Part shown: piece after piece, positions 37,701-46,476 of the stretch
How positions within the stretch are numbered: the stretch's first letter is position 1
Layout of the letters: every line of letters begins with the position of its first letter
From: Volvariella volvacea V23
Lineage: Eukaryota; Basidiomycota; Agaricomycetes; Agaricales; Pluteaceae
NCBI GenBank assembly: GCA_000349905.1
Contig: KB722738.1
Coordinates: 189,790 to 253,789 of the forward strand
Reading direction: 5' to 3'
Length of the DNA stretch: 64,000 nucleotides
Notes under the pieces: model-generated
The model's database searches: none
What the model was told of the DNA's origin: nothing
The model's input: only the letters and a program-made list of their open reading frames with translations
Program-made: the position numbers and the translations under genes

Positions 37701-38475
37701 AAGAAAAGAAAAGAATGAATAGCCCGTATCGTGGGCCAGACGGAACTCACCTCTCGACCGCGCCATTACCACATCCAAACCCATCTGAGGGCATCCACCC
37801 CATCGCGCTCATCGATCGTGTACCCAACCAGGTGCCCGCCTCACGGCAGCGACGGCAACTTATCCCCCTAGCCCTTGAGGGCATCGGAGGCACTGGAGGG
37901 TGTCCACGACGAGCGAGACAGTGAGGAGAGGCCTTGTCCCAAATAGGAAGGTGGTGGTAAGAGGTCAAGAAGGGATGCACATCAGGCATTGATCCATCGC
38001 GTTTTTGGTGATGCCAGTAGCGAATGACGGTACGCGATTCAATTAGAATAGTCCGAAGGCATCATCAAGAAGGAGAAAGTCGCGCGGGGGTGGAGGTAAA
38101 TTTGACCACGATGAGGTTATCAGAGACGAGAAAGCAAGAAAAAAGCAAAGAAAAAACGGCGTTCAAGGTGGCGCTCTGTAAATGGGAACTGAAGTTGATG
38201 TACCAAGGAGTGTTCGGGCTTCTTCAACCGTTATTGTGATTCCGCGATTCGTTGCCGTGATTGTTGCACGCTGTGATGTGATTTAGTCTCACCCTCGTCC
38301 CAGCGATGGGAGGTGATAGACTCACATTGGCAAAGTTAACCCCTCGTAGCAAGGTAGCAAAGTATCGGACATCATGGACGCTTGCTTTGAGCACCTGAAG
38401 ATTCGTGAGATGGCCAAGATTGCTGGCAGAGACGCAGGAGACGCGTACCGGCGGGCGTTCCTCCTCTTGGGACAT
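34719..38475 (-). CDS. RAD1: RAD1 subunit of the 9-1-1 checkpoint clamp, 388 aa
   Basis: PCNA-like subunit of the Rad9-Rad1-Hus1 ring that loads at damaged DNA. Exons: 38326-38475, 38204-38270, 36176-36554, 35962-36054, 35640-35853, 35368-35432, 34719-34917; 1167 nt with all phases closed. The N-terminus contains SVHDVRYFATLLRGVNF and ITITVEEARTLLG, matching the first strands and helix of RAD1. The middle has FEVPLNTIIECLNIFG, the counterpart of the vertebrate LLDCLSIFG. The second PCNA fold shows WLRDALSELD and FGSTEMDYPNDREVLETFEC, and the end is LLSLQFLMPTS then AFIEFR. A Gly/Ser/Lys-rich insert after the first fold makes it longer than vertebrate RAD1. Intron 2 (36555-38203) is 1649 nt against about 55 nt for intron 1, because it holds a retroposon. 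The C-terminus may be slightly longer if the GTAAGT at 34730 is a donor. Confidence 0.9.
36640..36651 (+). repeat. Target-site duplication, 3' side of the retroposon
   Basis: GCACATCAGGCA, immediately beside the 17-T tract. It is identical to 37977-37988; the match can extend into the first T after it, so the duplication is 12-14 bp. Confidence 0.8.
36652..37976 (-). mobile_element. Poly(A)-tailed retroposon (SINE- or truncated LINE-like) inside RAD1 intron 2
   Basis: A block of about 1.3 kb, visibly richer in G/C than its surroundings, begins on the minus strand at 37976 and ends in a run of 17 A (17 T on plus, 36652-36668). It is bounded by the direct repeat GCACATCAGGCA at 37977-37988 and 36640-36651. 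A 3' homopolymer tail plus a 12-14 bp target duplication is the hallmark of target-primed reverse transcription. It lies in the same orientation as RAD1. No reverse transcriptase is encoded; frames of up to about 111 codons (for example 37415-37750 minus) are not recognisable, and I found no RNA polymerase III box. It may be a non-autonomous element or a retrocopied transcript. Confidence 0.8.
37977..37988 (+). repeat. Target-site duplication, 5' side of the retroposon
   Basis: GCACATCAGGCA, followed by TT, matching the copy at 36640-36651 exactly. It fixes the 5' end of the inserted element. Confidence 0.8.
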
Positions 38476-38633
38476 TTAAGCGCGGGTGACGCGGTGACGC
38501 GGTGACGCACCAGCTCATTAGGAGCACACGTGACCATCTTGGGCGTTCACGACTGCACAGTAGTCCTCAGTGCTGTATTCGTCGCTACCACCCGTAGTTC
38601 CGCCAGACTCATTGCCCTCCATTCACTATTTCT
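38476..38633. promoter_or_regulatory. Compact divergent promoter of RAD1 and the first DUF7918-like gene
   Basis: Only 158 bp separate the two start codons, which point away from each other. The RAD1-proximal part has a small direct repeat of GTGACGCG (GCGGGTGACGCGGTGACGCGG near 38486). No TATA word was seen. Function is inferred from orientation alone. Confidence 0.5.
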
Positions 38634-39811
38634 ATGGTCGATTCAAAACTGAAATTACGCAACGTCACCGCCTGGGTGGAAATTCGGAAGAAGAAGCTGC
38701 CGATGTACGATGTCCAGGTGTCAGAAGACGGGGAAAGGATAACTTGCTGGATACCCTCAGAATCTGGGAATGTAAGGCTTGTATTAGTCTTACTCTCAGC
38801 TTTTACTTCTGAGACAACTTCAGGAGTTTACGGTTCGTTATGTTGCCGATGGACCCTCCCACACAACGGGCAGGCTATTCGTTGATGGATTATGGTGTAC
38901 CCATATACATTGTGTCCCATCGAAATCAGCGAATGACCCAGCTATTTCGACCAGCAATGGGTGTATTGACTACGCCACCGTTGGGGGAGAGCAAAGGAAG
39001 TTAGTGTTTTCACAGGTTCAGTTTACAGGTGAGTGATCATGCACAGCACGACATGAAAGTCTCTGAGTGATTCGCAGACGACGATGCATACCTCAATGAG
39101 CCAATTTCCCAAGAATTTGGGGAGATTCGTCTAGTAGTCAATGAAGTAACATACCACGGTCGTAAGGCATTGGCATCACACCCGGCGTCAAGCAGAGACC
39201 CACTAAAAGGCGTTATCCATGAACGCTCAAAGAAGGCTATAGGTCACTGTGTGAAGTGAGCTCATCTTCTGTCTTATTCAGCGTGTCCCTTCCTGAATTC
39301 GACATAGGCTTGGGGCTGTGATTGGAGCTACACCGAACTACAGCAGTGATATCCAAGTAGTCAGGACATTAGGTACTTTTGTTTTCCGTTATCGACCAAT
39401 TGGTACGTCCAAATTCCTTCAAACATGAATGCTGATTGCTAACCTTATGCTGATACAATGACATGTCTAGATCTTCTTCGTGCTAATGGTATCGCACCAC
39501 CAGATGCTAATCGAAAACCCGCCAGCACTATTAATCGGCAAGAAGCCATTGAAATTGAAGAGACCAATTCCACCAATTCCACTAGCGCAGTGGATGCGAA
39601 GCGAGAGAAGGATCGTGAAAAAAGGATCGCTCGACTTCGTGTAAGTCAACATCTATTAACCTGGCCAAAGAAATAACCGTCGTGAAACAACTAGGCTGAG
39701 CTCAAGGAGCTCGAAGATGGTCGTCCGAGAAAGCGGATAAAGGTCAAGCACGAGGTGAAGGAGGAACGTGTCCCGGTGCGCATTCGTGGAGAGGTCATTG
39801 ACCTCACATGA
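38634..39811 (+). CDS. DUF7918-like protein, tandem copy 1, 300 aa
   Basis: Exons 38634-38771, 38824-39028, 39078-39255, 39308-39402, 39471-39640, 39695-39811; phases close to 300 aa. The N-terminal beta-rich part reads LPMYDVQVSEDGERITCWIP and TTGRLFVDGLWC, then QEFGEIRLVVNEV and HERSKKAIGHCV, ending in FVFRYRPIDLLRANGIAPP. I recognise this as the basidiomycete DUF7918 family; its function is unknown. The C-terminal third is Glu/Lys-rich and probably coiled (DREKRIARLRAELKELEDG). It ends in VKHEVKEE and EVIDLT. VIDLT matches the core of a SUMO-interaction motif and VKHE/VKEE match the sumoylation consensus. A nuclear role is inference from these short motifs and the basic PRKRIKVK patch. Confidence 0.85.
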
Positions 39812-40776
39812 AGGTAGCCCGATGCGCCACATGGCGTATCAGTGGAGCGAGGGAGATAGACATCATATGGTACTGGACGACTAATTGATTCATGTTCAGA
39901 GGTTGACACCTGCCGGAGGGAGATCTGCTTCCTTGTATATTAGCACCTACAGAGTCGAGCAATATAATTTATGCGGATAAGGGTGTGTACATCATTGACA
40001 CATTAGTGGATGAGTATATGCCAGATCTCGTGCTCGGACCACTCTTGGAAATGTGCTCCAGACGAGACAACCTCTATGGCCAACTCCTTTCTCTCTTGAT
40101 TCGTCCTTGAAACAGCTTTATGAATTTAAGGTGAACATTTGCAGTCCTTTGCTTGAAAAATTTTGGATGGAATCATCCACCAAGTGACACATGCTCGTAG
40201 ATCAAGTTAATTCTATCCATATTAGTCCCCATTCTCTTCGTTGCATTTCTGAATGGGATTTCAGGTCAACTATAGAGCGTTATCGCGCATGTATACACCC
40301 TTTCGTGGTCATCTGTAAGTATTTCTGTTCCTCGTATCAACGTCACAATGATTCTATTGAAACCCCGACAGCATCTCCTATGAGACTTGAAGGACTACAA
40401 CGACAAATTCATCCACCTCTAGTCTCAACCTCAGACTTCCCTCTCCTCCAAGTGGGCTTCGTGAGTGTGGTGTTGGCGCTAGGCCCTTCCACAGGACCTA
40501 GTACTAATATCCCACATATTCCTCCTGGACTTTTGAGTCCACTTCAACCCAACCACCACCCGGCAGCCACTTGGAAGAAACTTGATAATTTCATTGACTC
40601 CAAAGCATTAAATTTTGCCTCCTCTTCCTGAAGATTGCCGCACAAGACGCAAAGCACATCTGTTATGCGCACACGTGACCAACATCTTCAACAACATCGA
40701 TGATGGTAGGTGCTTATTGCAATCTACAACTCTCGACTTAGAGCCTACACCCCCTTACCTTGCACCGTCAGTTGCT
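39812..40776 (+). other. Spacer between the tandem DUF7918-like genes
   Basis: About 965 bp that should hold the 3' end of copy 1 and the promoter of copy 2. A 146-codon plus frame at 40191-40631 gives nothing recognisable. I saw no remnant of a third copy. Confidence 0.5.
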
Positions 40777-41989
40777 ATGGCTGATGCAGAGCTCAAATTG
40801 CGCAATGTCACCGCCTGGGTAGAGATCGAGAAGAGAAAGCTACCCATGTACGATATCCAAATATCAGAAGACGGGGAAAGGATTACTTGTTGGATACCCT
40901 CTGAGTCCGGGAAAGTAAGGTTCTCATTCTCTCAGCACATGCCTCTGCTCCTAAGGACTAGATCAGGAATTCGAAGTCTGCTACTCGGTAGATGAATCCC
41001 TCCCTACAACTGGTAGACTATTCGTCGATGGGGCAAAATGCGATGGCATATATATTCGCCCCGGACATTCGTCTCCCGCGCGTCTTGTTCACACAAGTGT
41101 TGGAGATGAGCGAAGAAAGTTGGCGTTTGCGGATGTCCAGGTCACGGGTGGGTCCATGGCTAATAACGCCCGGCATTCCTGGATTGATTGTGCATGGATG
41201 CTGTGCAGAGGACGAAGCGTACCTGGAGCAAGCCGTTCCACAAGAACTAGGAGAGATTCGTCTGATCGTCGACCAAGTGAAGCACAAGGGCTTCATAAGT
41301 CCTACGACGCGGATAAAAAAGTCGGATCCGTTCAAGGGGATCATTCATGAGCGTTCAAAGAAAGCTCTGGGCCATTGCGTGAAGTAAGTTTTATTTCTGG
41401 TGTAATCAACGAAGTCAATCCTGAACGTTGGATATGCGATAGGCTCGGAGCTACCCTTGCGGCTCCACCGTTCAAATGGAACGATGTCGCGAGAGTGAGG
41501 ACACTGGGCACCTTTGTATTCCGCTACAGATCAATAGGTGAACATAAATTATTGCCAGCATCGATGATCAGAGTACTAATACCACAATGGCAACTAGAAA
41601 TTCTACGCGCGAATGGTAGAGCACCTCCAGATCCCAATCGAAAACGCCGGAAACGCAAATCAGCTGATGAGACTGGCACCGCGTCGGTGGTTAATCGGGT
41701 GGTTATTGAGATCGAAGACGATGGCGAGGGAGCGAGGGAGGATGATAAAGAGAAGGTCAAGCAAGAACGAGAACGAGAAGAAGAGATTTCTCGACTTCGT
41801 GTACGTATCAAGCTCTCATTGATCGAGATGGAGCAACCCCGTTGATTGTGACACTGCTAGGCTCGACTAAAAGAGCTTGAAGACAGTCGCCCTAAAAAGC
41901 GAGTTAGAATAAAGCAAGAAGTGAAGCAAGAAATAAAACAGGAACACGTTCCCGTGCGCATTCACAGGGAGGTTATTGACCTCACATAA
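40777..41989 (+). CDS. DUF7918-like protein, tandem copy 2, 306 aa
   Basis: Exons 40777-40914, 40967-41147, 41209-41383, 41443-41537, 41598-41800, 41861-41989; phases close to 306 aa. The six-exon structure copies its neighbour: exon 1 is 138 nt and exon 4 is 95 nt in both, so the pair arose by tandem duplication. Shared blocks include LRNVTAWVEI, SEDGERITCWIPSESG, HERSKKALGHCVK and RTLGTFVFRYR. The C-terminus carries a basic patch (NRKRRKRKS), a long acidic then Lys/Glu coil, three consecutive sumoylation-type sites in IKQEVKQEIKQE, and the ending EVIDLT. The beta domain has diverged more than the ends. DUF7918 assignment is from family knowledge; SUMO binding is inference. Confidence 0.85.
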
Positions 41990-42196
41990 AGATACCCCTG
42001 CCTCGGTCGCATTGAATCGTGCCGGACGGTGTACACTCTTCGATATACCCGGCGATATAATTTATTGCAAGGCGGAATGCATGGCATCATATTCTGAATA
42101 TTGTTTTACAATACGGTATCTAGCTACCACGACTTTACTCCATACCACGAAAGCGAGTCCATTGTACTATCTGATGTATACTATCTATCTCTCTAT

Positions 42197-43892
42197 CTAC
42201 CCCTTGAAATTACACTCGACCAGCAGTGGAACCAGCTCCTCCGGTTCATCGAAATAATCCAACAACGCCCAGCCTCTAATCTTTGGATTGGGCGCAACAA
42301 ACGGTTCATCCACCCCTCTTGCTCTCTCCCCAGGCCTCTCGCCTCGCCTCCGCTTCTCGTTCGAGTCGACGCCCACAATACGATCGTCCGAAGGATTCAC
42401 CGTCGTTCTCGAGGCACTATCGCCCCCACTTCCACTTCCACCAGCACTTTTCCCATCAGCACCCAAAACACCGCTAAAAAGATCCAACAGCCACTTCCCA
42501 AACCGACTATTAATCCCCTCCACGCCAAACCCCAAATTCGGGAACCCAAACCCCTGCGCTACAACGGGCGGCAGCGCAAGCGGGAACGAGGAGGCGGAGA
42601 AGAAGGATATCGAGAGCGTCGGCGCCGGTGGGTCGTTGACGGGCGGGAGGAGGATGCTCGATGCGAGCGTGAATTTTTCGGGGATGGCTAGGAAGGAGGG
42701 TATTTCGTACCTGCACGATGCGGCATCCGGGTCTATCAGTATGCCATGTCTAGCTGGAGGGAATGGAGAGGCCATACCAGTCGTGCGTTCGGACAATGGT
42801 GCCTTTCAAGTCCCAAGTAAACCCGGCCTTGGCGCTATCCGGCCACCTATAAGGATGGATCCCCATCCCCTCCGTTCCACCCACCCACCCATCTCCGTTC
42901 CCTCCAAACCTACTAAACATGACGACCTTCCCTCTCACCTCCTCCAACCTCGGTACTCTATTTTCCAAAAACCACAGGCCGAGCCCTCCAGGGCTCTCCT
43001 TGATCTCCTTCAAAACCAGCCTCGAAAAATCAAGCCACGAGTTTGTGCGAAAGTCTTCTTGCTTTATGGACATTATGACCGTTTCGGAAGCGGAGGAGGG
43101 GGAGGTGAGGAATATGTGGAGAATGGTGAGGATTTCGGAGAAGGGGGTGCGTTGGGGGTATATCCCGTGGTAGGATATTAGTTTTTCTTTGATGATGGAG
43201 AGGCGGACGTCGATGAAGCGTATGCCGGAGCGGAGCTGGACGTCGAGGGTGGAGGAGGAGGATTGGCACTGGGAGAACGGCCAGCCGTGGAGTGCCATGC
43301 TATGAAGGGAATTGTTAACGGTTTCATAGGCGGAGGCTAGAAGGTACTTACGTTTCATGCGTCCCTGGTAGGAGCAGAGATGATAGAGGGAGTGTATCTG
43401 GAAGTTCGGATAAGAATGAAGCCATATCCCGCTTTTGCAGGATGATCACATTGTAGTGGTCTTTCGATATCTGTATGACGGCATCATGAGATGAGCGGAT
43501 GCATCAAAGTTCAGTACAACACGACACACCTTGTGATTATAAATTCTGTACGGGCAGTTGGGAGGCACAGTCTGAGCCTTCCACGGCCTCAGTCCAAAGT
43601 GCAATCTAATCGCAAACTCTTCACTCCCCTTACTTCCTTCGTCATCTTCTACGACAGTCCTCAAGGTTAGTTTCCTCCTCGCCTTGGACCACTCCGCTGT
43701 CGCTCCCGAAGACGCGGTCAAATACACAGCTTCGGGGTGCTTGCGTTCCTGTGCTTCCTTCCTCTGCTCTTCGCGCGGAAGGGTTCCAGTGGTAGCAAGA
43801 GAATGACTGGATTGCAAAGACTGATTTATGGCCGCTCCATGGCATATGCAAACGAGGTTTGTCGCGCTCAAGTTCACCAACGTTACGAGCAT
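42197..43892 (-). CDS. PI-PLC X-domain protein (phosphatidylinositol phosphodiesterase-like), 505 aa
   Basis: Exons 43530-43892, 43352-43470, 42778-43299, 42197-42710; phases close to 505 aa. The barrel resembles bacterial-type phosphatidylinositol-specific phospholipase C: the first catalytic His is in LLLPGTHETMALHGW, the strand RSGIRFIDVRLS carries the conserved Asp and Arg, and the second His is in LISYHGIYP. Later strands show TVIMSIKQED, GKVVMFSRFGG and VRTHDWYEIPSF. A long Gly/Ser-rich C-terminal part follows (GSGSGGDSAS). It has about 120 residues before the barrel and no clear signal peptide, so secretion is not supported. It starts head to head with the MIF homologue. The exact first Met is the least certain part. 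Confidence 0.87.
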
Positions 43893-44556
43893 CGCACTTG
43901 GTCAAGCCTTGGGCGCTTCAAACTGGGTCGAGATGGTGAAGGAACGAGGACAACCGCTGTTGGAAACGGTTGCGCGCATGAGGAACACGAGGAGACGATG
44001 GAAATGAAGGCGGTTCTTACCAACGCAACGCGCTGTGGAAGCGGACGAAGATCTATTGGCCCGCGGGTCACGGGATAAGCAAGATGTGCTACGCGGCCCT
44101 GCGCGGCTCCATCCTTCGAAGCAAGCTTGGCTCGCGATTGTGCTTTCAACAGGACGGGAGGAAGTGCAAGTCGAGGGTCTGCAGCGAGCTAATCGCGCAA
44201 TTTTCGCGCCACTGACGCGACGCGCGATGTTCTGAGTAAGCAGCGAGTTTCCTGGACTTGCATCGAACTTGCTGCCCTCGCTATTAGCCGTCACGTGCGT
44301 CCCAACCCGTCAAATAAAAATAACCAAGTTGTCCAATTCGCTCCTCAGCTGGTCATGGGGGACGTCATCCGACATCGTCTGCCCACCAGAAAGGAAGTTC
44401 GATCGTGCAGAAATCCAAAATAATGGACGGTCGACGAGTCTGGGGTCCTGCCGGTGGAGAAAGTATATCAAGTGGCTATATATATACCTCTGCCCCGCAT
44501 CCCCGACCCACCTGCCTGCGTGTGTACGCCCGTCGAAAGAAGACTCGGTCTGAAGC
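43893..44556. promoter_or_regulatory. Divergent upstream region of PI-PLC and MIF homologue
   Basis: This interval lies between two outward-facing start codons. A clear TATA word (GGCTATATATATACC) lies at about 44472-44486 on plus, about 75 bp before the MIF-homologue ATG, a sensible spacing for its promoter. A minus frame of 130 codons (43902-44294) runs out of the PI-PLC leader and is not recognised. Confidence 0.5.
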
Positions 44557-45160
44557 ATGCCCGCACTCGAATTCTCGACAAACGTCAAGGTAGGCATCTT
44601 TACGCCATCTCCTCGACTGCTTCTGAGTTGGCCGTGCAGATCCCAGATCTTCCCGCCTTCGTGCGCGAGTTCTCCAAGGTAGGTCGCTCAATGCATTCAA
44701 AAGTGCTTGCCCCCTTGTTCATCACGCCATCGATGCTCCACGATCCCCGTCCATCCGCCACAGGTTTCAGCCGAAATCCTCGGGAAACCCGAGTCGTACA
44801 TCGCGACCGATGTCAGATACAACGAGTATCTGTCGTGGAATGGGACATTCGAGCCGGCGTTCTTGTTGAAGATCGTAAGTGCAAGCTACATGTTACATAG
44901 ACCTAGTTGCTGAGCAGCATAACCACTGTTTAGACGAGTCTGGACAATATCAACCCGGAGGCTAATGTGAAATACTCCAAGGCTCTGTTCCAGTTCCTCA
45001 AGGACAAACTCGGCCTACCAGATGACCGGGGATACATGTAAGTGCCCACTGCTAGTGCATCAATGCACAGTTTTCATTGTTCTTTGACAGAGATTTTTAC
45101 GATCCCGGACGTGCAAATCTCGGTTACAAGGGAACAACATTTGGTGCTTTGTGGTCTTAA
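44557..45160 (+). CDS. MIF/D-dopachrome tautomerase family protein, 118 aa
   Basis: Small trimeric tautomerase-fold protein. Exons 44557-44589, 44640-44678, 44764-44874, 44934-45037, 45091-45160; phases close to 118 aa, close to the 114-117 aa of animal MIF. It begins MPALEFSTNVK, so the N-terminal proline that acts as catalytic base after Met removal is kept. Other MIF signatures follow in order: LGKPESYIATDV, the FEPAFLLKITSLDNI strand, SKALFQFLKDKLGLP, and GYIDFYDPGRANLGYKGTTF, which aligns with the animal RVYINYYDMNAANVGWN region. The animal CxxC redox motif is not present. The substrate and role in the fungus are unknown; enzymatic tautomerase activity is plausible from Pro1. Confidence 0.9.
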
Positions 45161-46476
45161 GCAGGGATATGAAGGTCTTCAAGAGAGGTCATGTGCGATG
45201 TACTTTTAGTGTCACAATCAATGCTATTTGGATTCCGATGCTCGTGTGTCTACGCTAGTGTGTATTCCAGCGAGATTATTGACCACCGCTATCCAACGGC
45301 TCTGTCGTCCTCTAAGCCGAACCAGCCAGGGAAAACACCTAAATGTCAACCTCTCGATCCGGATCGTCTCTGCAATCGACTCTTGAACACCCATCAGCAC
45401 TCAGAACGCGTAATTACCAGCACACCACGTGTTCGGATTCTACGAGTTACCCGGCTCATCCTGCAAATACTAGAAATAGTACAGCTAGATGCTACTCTAA
45501 TGTTTGCAGGACAGCCGGGTACGTCCCGCTCGCCAGTCGCGCTAAGCGATAACTGACTTGGTCCTGGTCTAGGCATACCTTGACTGGTAGGCAAAATTGT
45601 GAAGGCTCTTGACGCGTTTTTTGCAGAAGCAAGATTTGAATCATCAGCGATGTGAAGAACTGGTGTTCCTTGGACTGTCCCTGCAGAAAGAAACCATCAG
45701 CATCCCCACAGAAGCTAGCAAGGAGGCGACCGGGATCATGAAGAGACAAACCTCGGGCTTGATCTACACGATAACCTCCGAACTCACTAAAATACTTCCA
45801 CTTATATATGCGAACATTTCTTGAACCTCCGATCTAATTGTTGATAGGAGAGACTCGGAGGGGATGGAGGGAAGGAGAGCCAGGATGGGAGCAGATTCCG
45901 AGGCCACCTTTCTAGATAAGATAAGATGTGAAAAGGACCACAGATGCGCTCTGGCCTAGGTCTAGTATCGCTCTTGTAAGCAATGTGCAATATCGATCAG
46001 TGGTATGAAAGTTACTTACCATCGCCGTCGGCGCCAAAGAAGGAAGCCTTGCGTCAAGATACCTGATGACGAGATCATCGTGGTGGTCTTCAGCAATCGC
46101 TGAGAGAAACTAGACCAGGGCCAGATTCAAGCCGTCGGAATTGCTGCTACCCCGATGCAATGGACTACGTATGTTTTAATGAGGTGGATTGGGATGCCAA
46201 AGGTGCGAAGTTGTGAAGCTGTGATGGCGACTTGTCGGAGTAGACAAACAAATCTGGAAATACCGTGGCAGCCACGTGGCTAATGACTGCGGCACAACGG
46301 CATGGCCAACGCAAGCTCCCCGGCTTGGAGTCATTAAATACCGCAGATGCACAGCGCTCGTTATCACTCTCCGTCCCACCTCGAGGACTCGATTCCTATC
46401 GTCTGGTCCATCCGTTATCGCAGGCCCAGGTCTCTCCCAAGCTCAGAGGACAGAGTAGCGCGACTTTCTTCCCGAG
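45161..46476. other. Spacer with fragmentary open frames on both strands
   Basis: No gene can be assembled with closed phases. On plus, an ATG at 45343 (MSTSRSGSSLQS) opens 69 codons and a separate frame at 45637-45825, preceded by a good polypyrimidine-AG, reads KQDLNHQRCEELVFLGLS onward to a stop. I could not join them in phase. On minus, 45990-46130 and 45492-45749 are also open. A small unannotated gene is possible. Confidence 0.35.

Noticed and set aside
36652..37976. Retroposon as a coding LINE
   Set aside because: No reverse transcriptase, endonuclease or zinc-knuckle gag motif is visible in any frame.
34719..38475. RAD1 as two separate gene fragments
   Set aside because: The N-terminal exons (38204-38475) and the rest (34719-36554) join in phase; the distance is explained by the inserted retroposon.
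43822..43854. 33-nt intron in the first exon of the PI-PLC gene
   Set aside because: It has GT and AG ends but is too short for fungal splicing and is in frame without a stop, so I kept it as coding.
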